A DNA stretch of 64,000 nt from Cotesia glomerata (taxonomy: Eukaryota > Arthropoda > Insecta > Hymenoptera > Braconidae): assembly GCF_020080835.1 (NCBI RefSeq), contig NC_058158.1, positions 2,728,001 through 2,792,000 of the forward strand, written 5' to 3'. The notes under the pieces are model-generated. The model did no database searches. It worked only from the letters and a program-made list of their open reading frames with translations, and was not told the origin of the DNA. A program made the translations under genes and the position numbers. Of this stretch, positions 11,581 through 24,186 are shown in pieces; positions within the stretch are counted from its first letter, which is position 1; each line of letters opens with the position of its first letter.

Positions 11581-12651
11581 CACGGAGACAAAAATATGGA
11601 AATCATTCCTATAATTTTAATGAAATGGTTTCCTACACGGAAAAAAAAATTTCGTTCTGGTAACGTAACTGTAGAGTTACCACAACTATACACGGTTTAC
11701 TATTCGTTGTAGAGTTACAGTAAAATAATGTTATTTAGTTCTGATAACTCAATGTTGTTGAGCTCTCAGAGCTCTACGGGATTGTTCTCAGAGCCAAACG
11801 GTATAGTTGGGAGCGCTTTACGTTGCGCAGTAGTGGAGTGCGCTGACATATTTCATAACCCTCTAAAATGACAAACAGAATTATTTTGTTACTCATCCAT
11901 ATTATTAAAAATATATGAGAACAATCAAGTTTCCTGTTTATTTATTTAAGGAAATAGGTTTTTTTTTTGTCAAATTGAATTTCGTTAGAACTGTTTTGTA
12001 TTTACGGTTTTTCAAGGTTCATTTGCAGTGACTGTTAATTTAATTTATTAGTTTAATATATTGTGATAAATAATAAGTTATCGGAAGACATTAAAAAGAC
12101 CCCATTTAACACAAAATAAAATTTGTTTTCGTTTATTTATTTTTTCTTGTGCATATACGGTAGTGATTTTATGTCCAATATTTATTGATATAATTAAGAA
12201 AATAAGATAATTTTGTGACGACCGTATTTTTAATTTACAAATAATTTTTATTTGTAATATAAGTTCTATTATTATTTTATTTCTATTATAATACTATTCT
12301 TATTTGTCATATACAATTATTGTTGGCAATATAAATTCATTCTGCCGCATTTATTTATTAAATTATCAATGCTAAATCGTAAAAAAAAATTATTAAGCAG
12401 ACTTCAAAAAATTTGTTATAGTCTCAGAACGATCTTGTAAAGTTGTGAGAGGTAAATAACGTTTAGCTCTCAGAGCTCAACGATGTAGAGTTGCAGGAGC
12501 CAAACGGTATTGTTACCATAAGAAAACGTTAACCTACTGGAACTTTTTACAACTAACTAACTACTATAGAGTTCCTATAGCAAAATTTTTTTCTCCGTGT
12601 AAGAACCATTCCCATAATTTTTGAAAAGGTTCCTATAAATTTCTCTCCGTG
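11581..12651. mobile_element. Outer TA-target element (C-outer), split by an insertion
   Basis: The left arm, CACGGAGACAAAAATATGGA then ATCATTCCTATAATTTT, is the mirror of the right arm AAAATTATGGGAATGGTTCT then CTCTCCGTG when the right arm is reversed and complemented. The arms are about 55 bp each and are separated only by the inner element (11636-12599). TA follows the right end; CA stands before the left end. Without the insertion the outer element would be about 107 bp, a small hairpin-type element. Confidence 0.7.
11636..12599. mobile_element. Inner 964 bp TA-flanked element (C-inner)
   Basis: Starts CACGGAAAAAAAAATTTCGT, ends GCAAAATTTTTTTCTCCGTG, and is flanked by TA (11634-11635 and 12600-12601). 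Sub-terminal direct repeats are plain: GAGCTCTCAGAGCTCTACGG near 11759 and TAGCTCTCAGAGCTCAACGA near 12464, each followed by GAGCCAAACGGTAT. GTAGAGTTAC/G words also recur near both ends. The A/T-rich centre has no frame, so it is non-autonomous. It landed inside the outer element, so it is the younger of the two. Confidence 0.75.
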
Positions 12652-12953
12652 TAATAGTAATTATATTCCATGTGTGCGGTAAAATTGTATTCAAATTTTT
12701 TTTTTTTACGGGAAATTCCGGTAAATTTTACTCACATGAACTTCAAAAAATGTTCTGTAACTGAGGTTAAATCTTGTTGATAGCTAGAACTAAAATGAAT
12801 CATATATTATGAATAAACAATTTAAATCCTGACCTACTTTGAAGTCGATTCATGATTCATCAGCAGGTTATTCTTAAAAAATTATAATCCAAGAAACCTG
12901 TTCTGTCAATCATATTGTGTAACATTGTGAACGAATTAACTGTTTTTGTTGAT

Positions 12954-12989
<36 letters not shown>

Positions 12990-15900
12990 GAAACCTTCTG
13001 GCTTACAGCAATCTAAGATTGATTTGTCAGTAACGCAACATGTGTCAATAAAATATACTTGTTGAATATTTCTATTCTTAATTAAGAAAACGATTTTAAT
13101 AGCTGATAAAAAAACAAACCAGTCACTAATAATTAAATTTGTTAAATAAAGTCAGCCAACAAATATGTCAGTAACAGGCTACCGAATAATTTGTTGAAAA
13201 AATAGAATCTATGTAGGCCAGGGAAGATTAAAATGTGTACAAAAGAAAAGCAATAGAAGGTATTTTTTAATAACAGAAAAAAAAGGGAGTATTATAAAAA
13301 TCACCGCATACTTGTCTTTAATGAAAGATAAACTTAAACTCTTTGTCTTGCAAATACTTTTCATTCTTCAGAGAAACAGCTGAAGAAGATTTTCTACTTT
13401 TATCTTTATCTTTACCTTTTTCCTTTTTCCTCCTTTTAATGAGAACTAAACTAAACTTACGACTGTATAATTATTGATTCACCCCTTTTGTTCAATACCA
13501 ATACTATCGTCTGTAGAAATAAATTACAGGTAAGGTAAAAATTAAACATTTACTTTATTAATTATTAGTTATTGTTGGAAGAAAATGTACCACCCATACA
13601 GTATAGTAGTGAAGTGTTCCGCAGTGAAATTAAAATTAAACATCAGCTGGCTGAAGAAAAATATTTATCCGCGCTTATATATCATCCAATAAATATTTCA
13701 ATTTTAAAAATAATTTTTACCTCTACTCTGGAAAAATTTTCTAGCAGCCGTACCGGTTTATATTATATTTATCATCATTATTAAGTTAATTTATGACATT
13801 TTACTTTTCTCATTTAATACTTTATTTAAAGTTTGAGAAAAATCGACCGAAAGAATTTTTTACCTTTAAATCTTAGGATAGCTCTCTGCTCTACACTTTT
13901 ATCTTTCTCTCTCATTTCCTCGATTTTTGGCTCTTGCTCTGTACTGAGGAAACGTAAGTATATTTGAAGCCCGAGAATCGGTGAATTATTTCTTGACTGA
14001 AACCTTCTCCTTTTCACGCGTCTGAACCCTCCTTGATCTCTTCGTCTCACTTTTTATTTGACATATATACATACATACATCTATCTATATTCATATATAC
14101 GATTTCGCTGTATCCATATATATTCTATACATAAACCTTCGTCTTGACATGATGCCGAGTGTTTCATGAAATTCAAACTCACCCGACATTTGCTATTATC
14201 AAATAATACTCTATCTCTTTCTTTTTATTCAACATTTTTTGTTCAGCCAATTTTATCCGTTTCTGTAACTAACTACCTGTAACATTTTACCTTGATGTGT
14301 CGAAATTATAAGAATTTTTACCAAAAAATGTTAATAAAATTTAAGTATTCACACAAAAAAATTACTTGATCTAAAAAATCATTTTCTTTAAAATTTCACT
14401 GTTGTTTTCATATATTAAATTTAAATTAATCCAAAAATTAAATCAAGAAAAGAAAAATAAAAAATTTTTCGTGCAAGAATTTTACATCCCACTCAAAATT
14501 GGAAGATTTGAAAAATTTATATTTTAGATATTCTCAATTTTTTGACATTTTTGAAGGTTTTTTTTCTCTTAAATTTTTTAATAATGGTATAACCGGAGCT
14601 TTACTTGAACAAAAACTTTTTTTCAAATACTTTTTAGAAAAAAGTGCAAAAAAATTATTCAAAGTATTTGCATTTATGATTTTTGACTTTTAATCATTAA
14701 GAGCATATTTTGATTTTTTTTTATTTTTTAATCCCGAACTTTAATTATATCAAACAAAGATAAAATAATTTTGATCGAATATGTAGAATTCATCTTTGCT
14801 AAAATTTTTGAAGCAGATTTTCGCTTATTTTCTCAAATTAAAAATATTTCTCTTCAATCAAGAGATTTTTTTCTTATGAGTATAATAATATAAATAAAAC
14901 TCCTCCCTTTTCTCGTCTCCATTTAATTTTTTAGCCAGCAAATAAATATTCTCAGTGTTCTTAGAAGCCGGAGCCAATTAAAAACGAAATTCAAAATAAT
15001 TAAACACACAAGTTGAAACCGAACAAAAAATATGTATAATAAACACGCTGTTAAACTCTTTAGCTTACACCACATATATAACATTCTGTACCGCCTTACA
15101 TTAATAACAATAATCATCATAAAAATGGATATGACGTGGCGTGAAATAAATAAAGTTTCAAATTTTGGTGACTGTTACATTAGACTGCCGCGTAGTTAAC
15201 TTATGGCACAACTATAATATATAATATATAAGCAGTTAAACAAAAAGTTAAGTTAAAGTCTTTCACGCATTCTCAAGTTCATAACACGACCCATATGAGT
15301 CCCGTTTCGTTTTCTCTGAGGCATTACTCACGCATTCTTTAAGACTCAGATATTATATATAATCTATAGTATACATATTACATATATGTATATAAGTTAA
15401 AGGCCTTATGTGCTATATAGTCGTATTGAAGAAGGATCAGAAGAAGAAGACGAAGAAATGAACAAGTCAACCAAAAATAACTTTAAGTATTCTTTAAACC
15501 TATGTCAAAATTTATTAGCCTCCAGCAAGCAAGCTCCGTTTGCAGTTAAATGGACTCGACGAATGATATCCACACTAAAATCTGTTCATTATAATTTTTT
15601 ACGTAGGAAGAAATAAAATTTAGAGGTGATTTTTGAAACTAAAAACAGAAATACCAGTTCGTTATCCGTTCGATTTAAACTTTACTTTTTACCCTGATTT
15701 TTTTTTTGACAATTTAAACGATGTGAAAAAATCCGGCATAGTACTCACTACTCGACGTCCTGAATTTTTTCATTTTTAGATATCCGCGTTTCACCAGTCG
15801 AATCATAGTTCCGTGTTTCTTCAAATTGATTGCCAATAATCAAATTCTCGAACGATGAATCGAGTAGATGCTCGACAGCTTCAATATACTAATTAAATTA

Positions 15901-16950
15901 CAGGCCGTACTCTAGATATATAAAGCTAAAAGTTTCGCTGCCAGTTGCAGGTATATATATACGTGTACATATATATATGTATGGATAACCGTAACCCAAT
16001 TACATTATTATATTTTTGTGTCAAGATCATCAGCTTCCGCCTGATCGTCGTCAATACTATCATCTCACATCCGTTGACTCTATCAATTAAATTGTTAGCT
16101 TACACTTTGTATGCCATTCGTTTGTCTACACATAATTAACAGCACCGGTACCTGTTGTCCATGAATATTTATCTGCTATCTAGTATCTGAGTCTCTAATT
16201 AGATTCTAATGCAAAAAAAAAAAAAAAATAAATAGACAATAAAATTACAATATAAAAAATGTTTAATTAATTTAATCCCACCCGAGTAAAATTCTCTCCG
16301 AGATAAATTGTATTTATATTATTGATAATAAAAAACTCGACAGAGTAAATTCTTCATTTTTTTTTGTATAAAAATAACAAAATAATTGTTATTATTTTGA
16401 AAGTGATAAAACGCGTAATTACAGAGTCGTTTGATATAACACATAAGTATTAATATTTTTAAAAAATTGCATCAATATTTATTTTTAATTTCTATAAGTA
16501 GCATTTTTTAATAAATTCTTACGATTCACTCCGAACTCGCATTGTTTTATTTCTCACTGTATTTTCTAGTGATAGGAGTAAAATTAACTTCCAATTTTTT
16601 AAATGTAAAAATAATAGTACAAATAATAATAAATCAATTATTTTTTTTCTTCTCGTTAATATTTGCGCATTAATGTTAATCGAAAATAATATGATGTCTC
16701 GTGTTTCGATTTCATCAAGGCAAGGACAGCTACTTATTCCAGTTAGCGACAGTCTCAGTACCCAGTACTATTATTTACAGTATTATTGTCGTAGTAGTAC
16801 ACACTTTGCCCCAAAGCATCGAAATTCAATACTTGAAGTGAAGGAAGGGCAGATACTGATGAATAAGAGGTAGAAGGAAATTAAAGGAGACAAGTTGGTG
16901 TGAGTTGTCATCATGTGGTTGTGCACGGACGAAAATAATAAGAGTAACAA
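12652..16950. other. Non-coding stretch with simple repeats
   Basis: A/T-rich unique sequence broken by more balanced stretches at about 13200-13480, 13900-14160 and 15170-15430. A 31-base T run and several short homopolymers occur. TTGATCTAAAAAATCATTTTC at about 14360 and TTCAATCAAGAG near 14852 resemble the TTCAAG family but are too decayed to delimit. Frames of 60-74 codons have no domain. Confidence 0.5.
12956..12986 (+). repeat. Poly(T) tract
   Basis: Thirty-one consecutive T. It could be a reverse-strand poly(A) tail of a retroposed copy, but no recognisable body lies to its right, so it is called only as a homopolymer. Confidence 0.9.
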
Positions 16951-16955
16951 TATAC

Positions 16956-16956
<1 letters not shown>

Positions 16957-17032
<76 letters not shown>
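16957..17032. repeat. Long (AT)n microsatellite
   Basis: About 38 uninterrupted TA units. Frames on both strands in 16783-17109 consist largely of the resulting Ile-Tyr repeat and are not genes. Confidence 0.95.
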
Positions 17033-17036
<4 letters not shown>

Positions 17037-20007
17037 GTAATGCGTGGATAGGATGTGGATGTGGACATGGATATAGAGTGGGTGAAGAAGGACGTAAATA
17101 ACGTTTCAAAGTGCTGTGTCGAGTTTATATTACGTATACACTACCTTGTTATTATAATAATTCCGTGTAATAATGATACATTAATGCAAGGCAACGCATT
17201 AATGCATCAGTATTCTCATGATTCTCCTGATGAAGGTGATGATGGGAACCAAGACACTCGGTACGCTCTATAATATTTTTATTTTCATTTAATTAATCCC
17301 ACATAGAGATAACATGGATTAAATAAGTCAATGACGGAGTTTTATTAAGGCTGTAATCTTTGGTATTAAATCTCATCTTTTAAAAATTAAAATTCTTAAT
17401 ATTTTATTCTACAATGCTGCAATGAAAAAATTTCCTTTGATAAATTTTCATCTCAGGCTACACATGAGACAACAAATAATTTTTTACAATTTTGTTATTG
17501 ATCTAGAATTTTTTTTTTATCAATTATTATCTCGTACTAGATTAAAATCGGTTTATAGTCGATTAAATATCAAAAAGTCACCTTAGAAGAATCCAAAAAA
17601 TGGTTTTTAATTTAAGACTTATTACCTCAGGCTTAACTCTCTTGGAAAGAAAAGATTCAGGGAGTATGCGCCATGTATGAAAGATTTTAAACACTACTTT
17701 CAGTTAAAAAATTAAATATGGATACATCCAGCTATATCAAAAAATTTTTTAACGTGAAGTATAAAAACATCGTACATTCAACCTAGGGTTCAATCAACAG
17801 GCAAGAGCTAAAAAAATTACGCGTAAAAATTAATTTCATTTAATTTCCAAGACTCGTGCTAACTGCATGTGTATGATAACTCATCATTATCGCAAGTATT
17901 TTGTTCAAAAGCTAACACAAAAAGTATTTTACTAGTAAATTAATTTTATCTTCCAGCCTGATAATCCTGGAAGTATTTTTATTGCGGAGTTGGGATATAA
18001 AAGAGCACTTATGTCAAGTCTTTATCTGGTTGAAGAAACTCAAGCGTGAGCAGTAGATTTAGAGGGTCTGGTTGTGGATTCTGTATGTTGGATCTGGATC
18101 TCCTCATACTTATACTGATGCTCAATACAGCAGAACATTTTGGGCTTTGGGTCGTAGCCGAGTACTCGAGGTGCAGTGGAGCTGACAAAAATAGTGTGGT
18201 GAATTGAGTGCGTATTATATAGACTATCAAAGACACATCAGCAGTGTACCACCAGCTGTCATCTTGTAGGTCTTCTGTGAGAGAATTGTAAGGCCTCTAT
18301 AACGTGCTCGTTGTTCACTGAGCTACAGCTTAACTCGTGCCAATATTGCTTATGTTGAGCCACGATAAATGTGCCCGGATAACTCCACACATACACACAT
18401 AAACACACATGATAGATGATACATGTGTGTAGTGTGTACATTGAAAATAGATTCGACATTATGATGTTATTCTACTTGTATCATTTCTCGTTCTCTTCTG
18501 GCTTATCCGAATCCGGTGGCACTTACCGTTCAGGAAACCCTGTGACTCGCGAATCTTTTCGTTGTACGGTTTCGCATAATCCGCTAATACATCGACAGCA
18601 ATGTCGACATTTCTGGAAACGAGCTCAGGAGAGGATTTGCTCTGAGATTGTGCCAGGGTGTGCACTACTGCCTAATGTAACCTCGACGTTCGCCGTGTAT
18701 TCAAAATCTTTCTTATTCGTCTCATCTTCTTCTTCTTCTTCTTCTTCTTCTTCGTTCTATCTTATCTTTATCTCAGGCTTGTTATTATTCAAGCAAAGGG
18801 TTTTTTTATTTTTCATTCCCAATCGGTTTTATTTAGCTTACATTATACCCGTGCAAGTTGCGGAAATCACCCCTCGGAATCTTGGAAAATATTTGGTAAC
18901 AAAATGCTGATGTCGAGTTTTTTCCTGATTATAATCTCAAGGGTTTGCATTTAAGATCTCCCGGATAGATTACTCGGGCCATTTCTAGTTCAACTTTTTT
19001 TTTTATTTTTCTACTTTTTATTGCGGCATCATCTCGTTTACTATTATTATGTCACTGAGCATAATAATATCACGGAAACGAGAAACGAGATGAGATATTA
19101 TATACCCAGATTCAGATTCGGGTTTCTTATGAAATTTATTGTGATTTACAACCTGCGGTGATGTGACCTCAAACACACAAGTCGTCGAAAAGGTGCTGGT
19201 GATGATACTATACTGGTGTGGTGTAGAAACTCAAACTCATTAAAAAAAGTAAGACTCAAAAGTGTTAAGTTTTAAGCGAAAACTTTTTCTGCATAAAAAT
19301 TTCATAAATCTACTGTTTGATAAAATTTCCTTTGGTGTATGTATGCTTCATCCCAAACAGAAAAGACTGTCATGTTGCAAACAAACTTTTAAACTTTTCA
19401 CTCTGCCGATACATATTATATTTGAGCGGTTTGTTTGAAAACCAGATGTTATGGCTGAGCATTCCCACACACTTGTATTTACTTCTATAAATATAAATAC
19501 TGTATGCGGATATAAAAAAAAAATATAACAGGATTAAGATCCCAAATGCAATACGGATATTATCGAGTCTTTATTTTGTAAAAAAATTTTTTTTATATAA
19601 AATTTACATTGGATTCTTTATGGTTACTTTTCATTTATTCAAAGAAGTGAAAAAATTTTTTATCATTATTAATCAATAATTAATGATCATATTTTTAAAA
19701 TCAAATTTTGTAAAAATAATATTTATTGAACTTTTTAGGTATTTTCAGTAGTTTGTTCTGGATTTAAACTCAAGCCTGATAGAAAAAACTTTTGTTGAAA
19801 ATTTCTATAGTTATACAGACAACATTAGAAAAAAAAAATTATTTTTTGAATCATCAAAAAAATATTTTGCAAGTAATGAAAAATCTAAACTACTTATTTT
19901 TTAAACTCAAGTTATTTAAAAATTATTGGTACAGTTTGCATTCGTCTGAAATAAAAGAACATTTTTCCATATTTTTAAAAATAACAACACACCATATTTA
20001 TTATCTA
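17033..20007. other. Non-coding stretch containing the longest open frame of the window
   Basis: Unique sequence, balanced at about 18000-18700 and A/T-rich on both sides. The + frame at 18416-18910 (164 codons) is the longest in the window. It includes a 10-serine run from the (TTC)n tract and hydrophobic low-complexity sequence, has no domain, and faces a 68-codon frame on the other strand. I do not call it a gene. A short hairpin (CATCTCGTTT paired with AAACGAGATG) lies at about 19029-19092. Confidence 0.5.
18725..18753 (+). repeat. (TTC)n microsatellite
   Basis: Nine to ten TTC units, encoding a serine run in one frame. Confidence 0.9.
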
Positions 20008-20273
20008 CACTGATAGAAGGATTTCTTAGCATTTAAGAAGATTTCTTTGTATTTAAGAAATCATTTCTTAGCATTTAAAAAATATTTCTTAGTATTTAAG
20101 AAATATTTCTTTGTATTTAAGAAATATTTTTTAGTATTTATATTTCTTAATATTTAAGAAATATTTCTTTTTATCTAAGAAATATTTTTTAAATATTAAG
20201 AAATGATGTTTAAGAAATGATTTCTTAAATACAAAGAAATCTTTTTAAATAATAAGAAATCCTTCTATCAGTG
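20008..20273. mobile_element. Palindromic TA-flanked element (B)
   Basis: Ends are CACTGATAGAAGGATTTCTT and its complement AAGAAATCCTTCTATCAGTG, with TA on both sides (20006-20007, 20274-20275). The interior is a run of TTTAAGAAAT(A/C)ATTTCTTAGTA-type units at about 20-30 base spacing, at least eight in all. It is therefore both a terminal inverted repeat element and an internal short tandem array. No coding frame. Confidence 0.8.
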
Positions 20274-20275
20274 TA

Positions 20276-22008
20276 CAAAGTGGATAAGCTTTGTTAATTA
20301 TAAACAAATTAAACCTGATCTACTCCAAAATCATACCATGACACATCTTCAAACAAATAACAACATTAAAATCAAAACTCGAATTACCGAATGCCCGCAC
20401 GTTTTTCCAGTAACAGTAAGAGCAATCCTATCAAAGCAATGCTTTGATTTTAAAAAAGACAATTCCGAGCAGACAGGATAGAATATTTAATTGAGAAACC
20501 GTGGAGCCGTTGGTGTGCAATGAGCCAATAATCGGAATAGCCAGTTTAATTTTCTTGCTCGAAAGCGATCCAATCTGCATCGGCTTGGCCATTGCGATAC
20601 GGTACCCTGCACTATCTGAAAGCATTCAATGTTCTTACCCAACCCCTTGAGCGATTCGATTATATTAAGACACGTCGATAAGAGCTCGAGAGAATCACCG
20701 AGAACAAGATCAACAGACTGCTGTCCATAACCTTATTCTGAAAACAATTACCCTGCCTTGTCGTTCGTTAATTCCGCTCATCAAATTTCTTTCTATTATA
20801 TTCAAAGAAAAAAAAAATGAACCAAGTGTCTCTAAAATTGAGACGAGGACCAGAACGGGGCTATTAACACATGTGTGTGGTGTGTACGTGAGCTACTCAG
20901 TAATATCCATGTGCAATAACCTTCTAACAGGGCAATGCAGGATAATCGAGGAATTAAAGTTACAAGCGGTAATTTTCTCGAGTGGGTTCGAGGTGCCGCT
21001 TCGCACACGTCCTCGATTGTACGTAGGGAGGTGTAACAACGCATACACTCGAAGGCGGTAATGCAGCGAAGCAAGCCATAGAATCGTTTCCACCGATTTC
21101 ACGAGGTAATACGGGAAATTATAACTTCAATATTCCGATTTTTATTCCCGGGTTTAAAAAAGCTGTCTCTGTCTTTGTCTCCATCCCGGGATAAGTACCG
21201 CTGGAATAGAATAGGAGTAGAATCACGCTGGACTATTATTCTCAAACTCGAGCCCGAGGTAGACGCGTTATTCTCTTGCTCATCCTTTTACCATTTTATC
21301 CTCGCTTTCTTGTTATACTTTTATTTGCTATACTGCTCGTGTCATCATCCCGTCATCATTTTGTTGATCCTCGTCTCAGTCCAGTTAAAAAAATGGTCAC
21401 CCATAAACATGCATGAGCGTAATACAAAGACAAAGAGAAAATAAGAGACAGTAAGAATTTTATGGAGGAAAAAATTATAGCGAGATTACTCGCCAAGTCC
21501 CGCTATTAGTGATGTATGTTAAACCCTCAGACGAATCACGATTATTAAGCGGCAGTCAGTGTGCATGAAATCCGGGTTTTAATTATTTCTTCATCCACTA
21601 CTTTTTTCGTTAATACGTATGGAGCTTACTGGTAGAATTATTTTTTTATGTTAAAACTCGCGATAGGAATGAAATGCAGAAGAATAATGATGATAATACT
21701 CGAGAAAATTTGCGAAGCAAATATGAATTAATTGCGGGGGAGTGATTTTTCATTTAGATCTGATCTGCTTAGAATAACGTTGGTTCAGAGGAGTTTAATT
21801 TGTGATTTTTATGAAATTTTTACAGGAAAAATTATAAATACATTGGAAGTTGATGTTATTATTGGATTAAAGTAGTTGTATTATGACTATCAGAGCGAAA
21901 ATATTATGCTAAAATGTGAGCCATTTTGTATCGATTCGATCGATAGTTAGAATCGAGCCTTTTTGATTAAAATAAATAAACTTCCCTAAATTGAAAAAAT
22001 TTTTCTAA
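20276..22008. other. Non-coding stretch
   Basis: 20400-21560 is among the more G/C-balanced parts of the window and has no repeat family recognised here. Overlapping frames of 60-89 codons occur on both strands at 20832-21102 and at 21175-21444, without domains. 21560-22008 is A/T-rich. This may be old unique intron or intergenic sequence. Confidence 0.5.
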
Positions 22009-22578
22009 TCTATACTAATAAATGGAAAGCCGGTTTTTTTGTCCGGTTATACTGCGAAAACTACTGAACCGATCGGAATAATACTTATACTATAAGATGC
22101 AGCGTATTTCGGAGAAGATTTTAGTATATGATATGGTGGTGATTACTTATCCGGAACCTATATTTTTTTGACTTAGAAATAATGAATTTTTATTGTAACT
22201 AAATTTATTATATTCGATTGTCATTTATTTAAAATAAATTTTTTAATTCTATTGATTATGTTTATATACTAGGCAGATTTCTTTACTTATAAGACCTGCA
22301 ATTTCTTTAACTGAAACTTTCAATGCTCATTACAAATTTTTTTTTTCATATCAATTATTATTCATTTTTGTAAGAAAGATATGGGAATGTTATAATGATT
22401 GCACATTGAAAGTTGCAATGAATATTAGCTAGAATAATTACATGGATAAAAGGTTCATGCCAATTCGACAGAATTTGGAATCTGTGCAAGTCAAAACAAT
22501 ATTCTAATTAAATTTCAAGTCTAGATCTAAAAATGCACTTCTATAAAGCGCTCAGCGGAGTGGGCGAGTAACAGCTAG
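22009..22578 (+). mobile_element. Non-autonomous Helitron 1
   Basis: Begins TCTATACTAATAAATGGAAA and ends GGGCGAGTAACAGCTAG, inserted between A (22008) and T (22579). TC at the 5' end, CTAG at the 3' end, an A/T insertion site, no target duplication and a hairpin (CGCTC paired with GGGCG through one G-T pair) about 12 bases from the 3' end are the defining Helitron signs (established knowledge). At 570 bp it has no Rep or helicase frame and would need an enzyme from elsewhere. Confidence 0.85.
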
Positions 22579-24097
22579 TAGTATAATATTCCAATATGTT
22601 ATGTGTTATTATAGTTTTTTATAATAATCAACGGAAAACTTTCTTAGTTTATAATTAAATATCTTTGTCAAATTTTCGGTACGCCATACAGTGCAATGTA
22701 CAATAATTTCAAAAACTCAATCTAATATTTCTAGAACTATATGTTGTTCAAATGTTTAATTCTTCTCTAATCGATGCAGAATAATTACAGAAATAATCTG
22801 TATAAATTAAAAAAAAAAAATTCTTAGAAAGTGCCTTTGGTGGTAAAACCACTCTAAGGTGTAGCAAAAAACTATTAGATAAACTTCATTTTCAATCGAA
22901 GCATGTTTCGTAAATATTGAAGTGTTGTAATACTGAAAATTTAAGTAAAAGTTAAAATTAATTTTTTAATGCAATAAAGTTGCCAAGTGCCAAACGCAAT
23001 CACAAGCATTTTATTTTCTACAGTACACAGTACAAAATAAAAGTTTTAAAAAGAAAATAAATAACGAGTAAATGAAGGCAGTTACACTCGTTGAAAAGTA
23101 CTCTGAACCTTTCGATTAAAAGCACCTACGGCAGTACTCTGCATATACAATAATTGCGATTCGTTTTACACTTGATAGTCCACGTTCACATCATTTATGA
23201 CTGTGCATACATATATATGCATATACAGTGGACACCGAATGTGTCGTCGATGGCGAGAATCCTGGGACACTGCAAAATAGGGAATAGAATGGTGCCGCGA
23301 ATTTAAAAGCCGCGGTAATTAGTTTCTCTCGCGGGAGCTTCGTATATTAAATCTTCGACGCCGCGAGTCTCGAACACTCACGAATTTATGGATAATAATG
23401 GCGTGAATGGGAGCGCAGTATGTGGAAATGTGGTTTGGGTGTAGTGTAGTGTGTAGAGGGTGCTTTTGAGTATGGACATGTAGAATGTAGAATATAGAAG
23501 AAGAGACAGAAAAAGAGAGACGGGTAAAGGGGTAACGTTGATCCCCCAGGACAGGGTGGAATATAACATGTAAAATGGGGTAGTAGAGTTTATATTCCTC
23601 CGCGGGACGTATGCTCTTGATAGGTGGTGGGCAGCTTGTTAATAGGTTTTTAGAAATTGCCCGCGGCTTCGAGGTGCATCTAATAGTTTCGTTATAATAG
23701 GTTCGCTTTCATGAGTCTAGAGTCTACTAAAGCTTTATGAGTATGAGTGTAGACGTATAGATGTATAGTTAGCTAGCCGCATTAATATGTATGTATGTGA
23801 TATGAAAAGTATATACAGAGCTGTATTCATTCTGCACTGAAAGAAAGTCTGCTCTATACTCTACTGGACTATGAATCGCTGAATAAGAGTAAAGCTCGAT
23901 TGACGTCGGCATTTGAGACTAAACACATGTGTATGAACAAGTAATTGATTTTAATTACAACGACAAAATGGGATTGGGTTCGTTGTATTGTTTTAAATAA
24001 ATTGTCTGTTGTTTTTTTGTCAAGGATAGTTTTTAATAAAAATTACTTTTGTAATTGAACTTTTTTGATTAATTTATTTTTGATTTTTTCATTCGAT
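22579..24097. other. Non-coding stretch
   Basis: A/T-rich to about 23080, then balanced unique sequence at 23100-23900 with short purine-rich tracts near 23500. One 63-codon minus frame, no domain. Nothing else is recognised. Confidence 0.5.
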
Positions 24098-24140
24098 GCC
24101 CGTGAAAAAATTTTCTGATATGGTAATTTATACATAGTCG
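24098..24140. repeat. Fragment of dispersed repeat R (copy 3)
   Basis: GCCCGTGAAAAAATTTTCTG followed by ATATGG matches the start of repeat R at 4027 and, less well, at 44217. Only this leading block is seen before the truncated Helitron. Confidence 0.45.
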
Positions 24141-24186
24141 ACCATATCCAAAAGTACGTCCGGATTTAGCCTAATCTAGGATTAGT

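Noticed and set aside
12956..12986. Poly(T) as the tail of a reverse-strand processed pseudogene
   Set aside because: No recognisable gene body or target duplication flanks the tract.
14353..14482. Another TTCAAG-family element
   Set aside because: Only CACAAAAAAATTACTTGAT and a few TCAAG words remain; ends and pairing cannot be shown.
18416..18910. 164-codon + strand frame, longest in the window
   Set aside because: It depends on a (TTC)n serine run and low-complexity hydrophobic sequence, has no domain, and overlaps a frame on the other strand. There is no splice or start support.
20984..21010. GGGTTCGAGGTGCC, like a tRNA B box
   Set aside because: No matching A box at the right distance and no cloverleaf arms could be formed.
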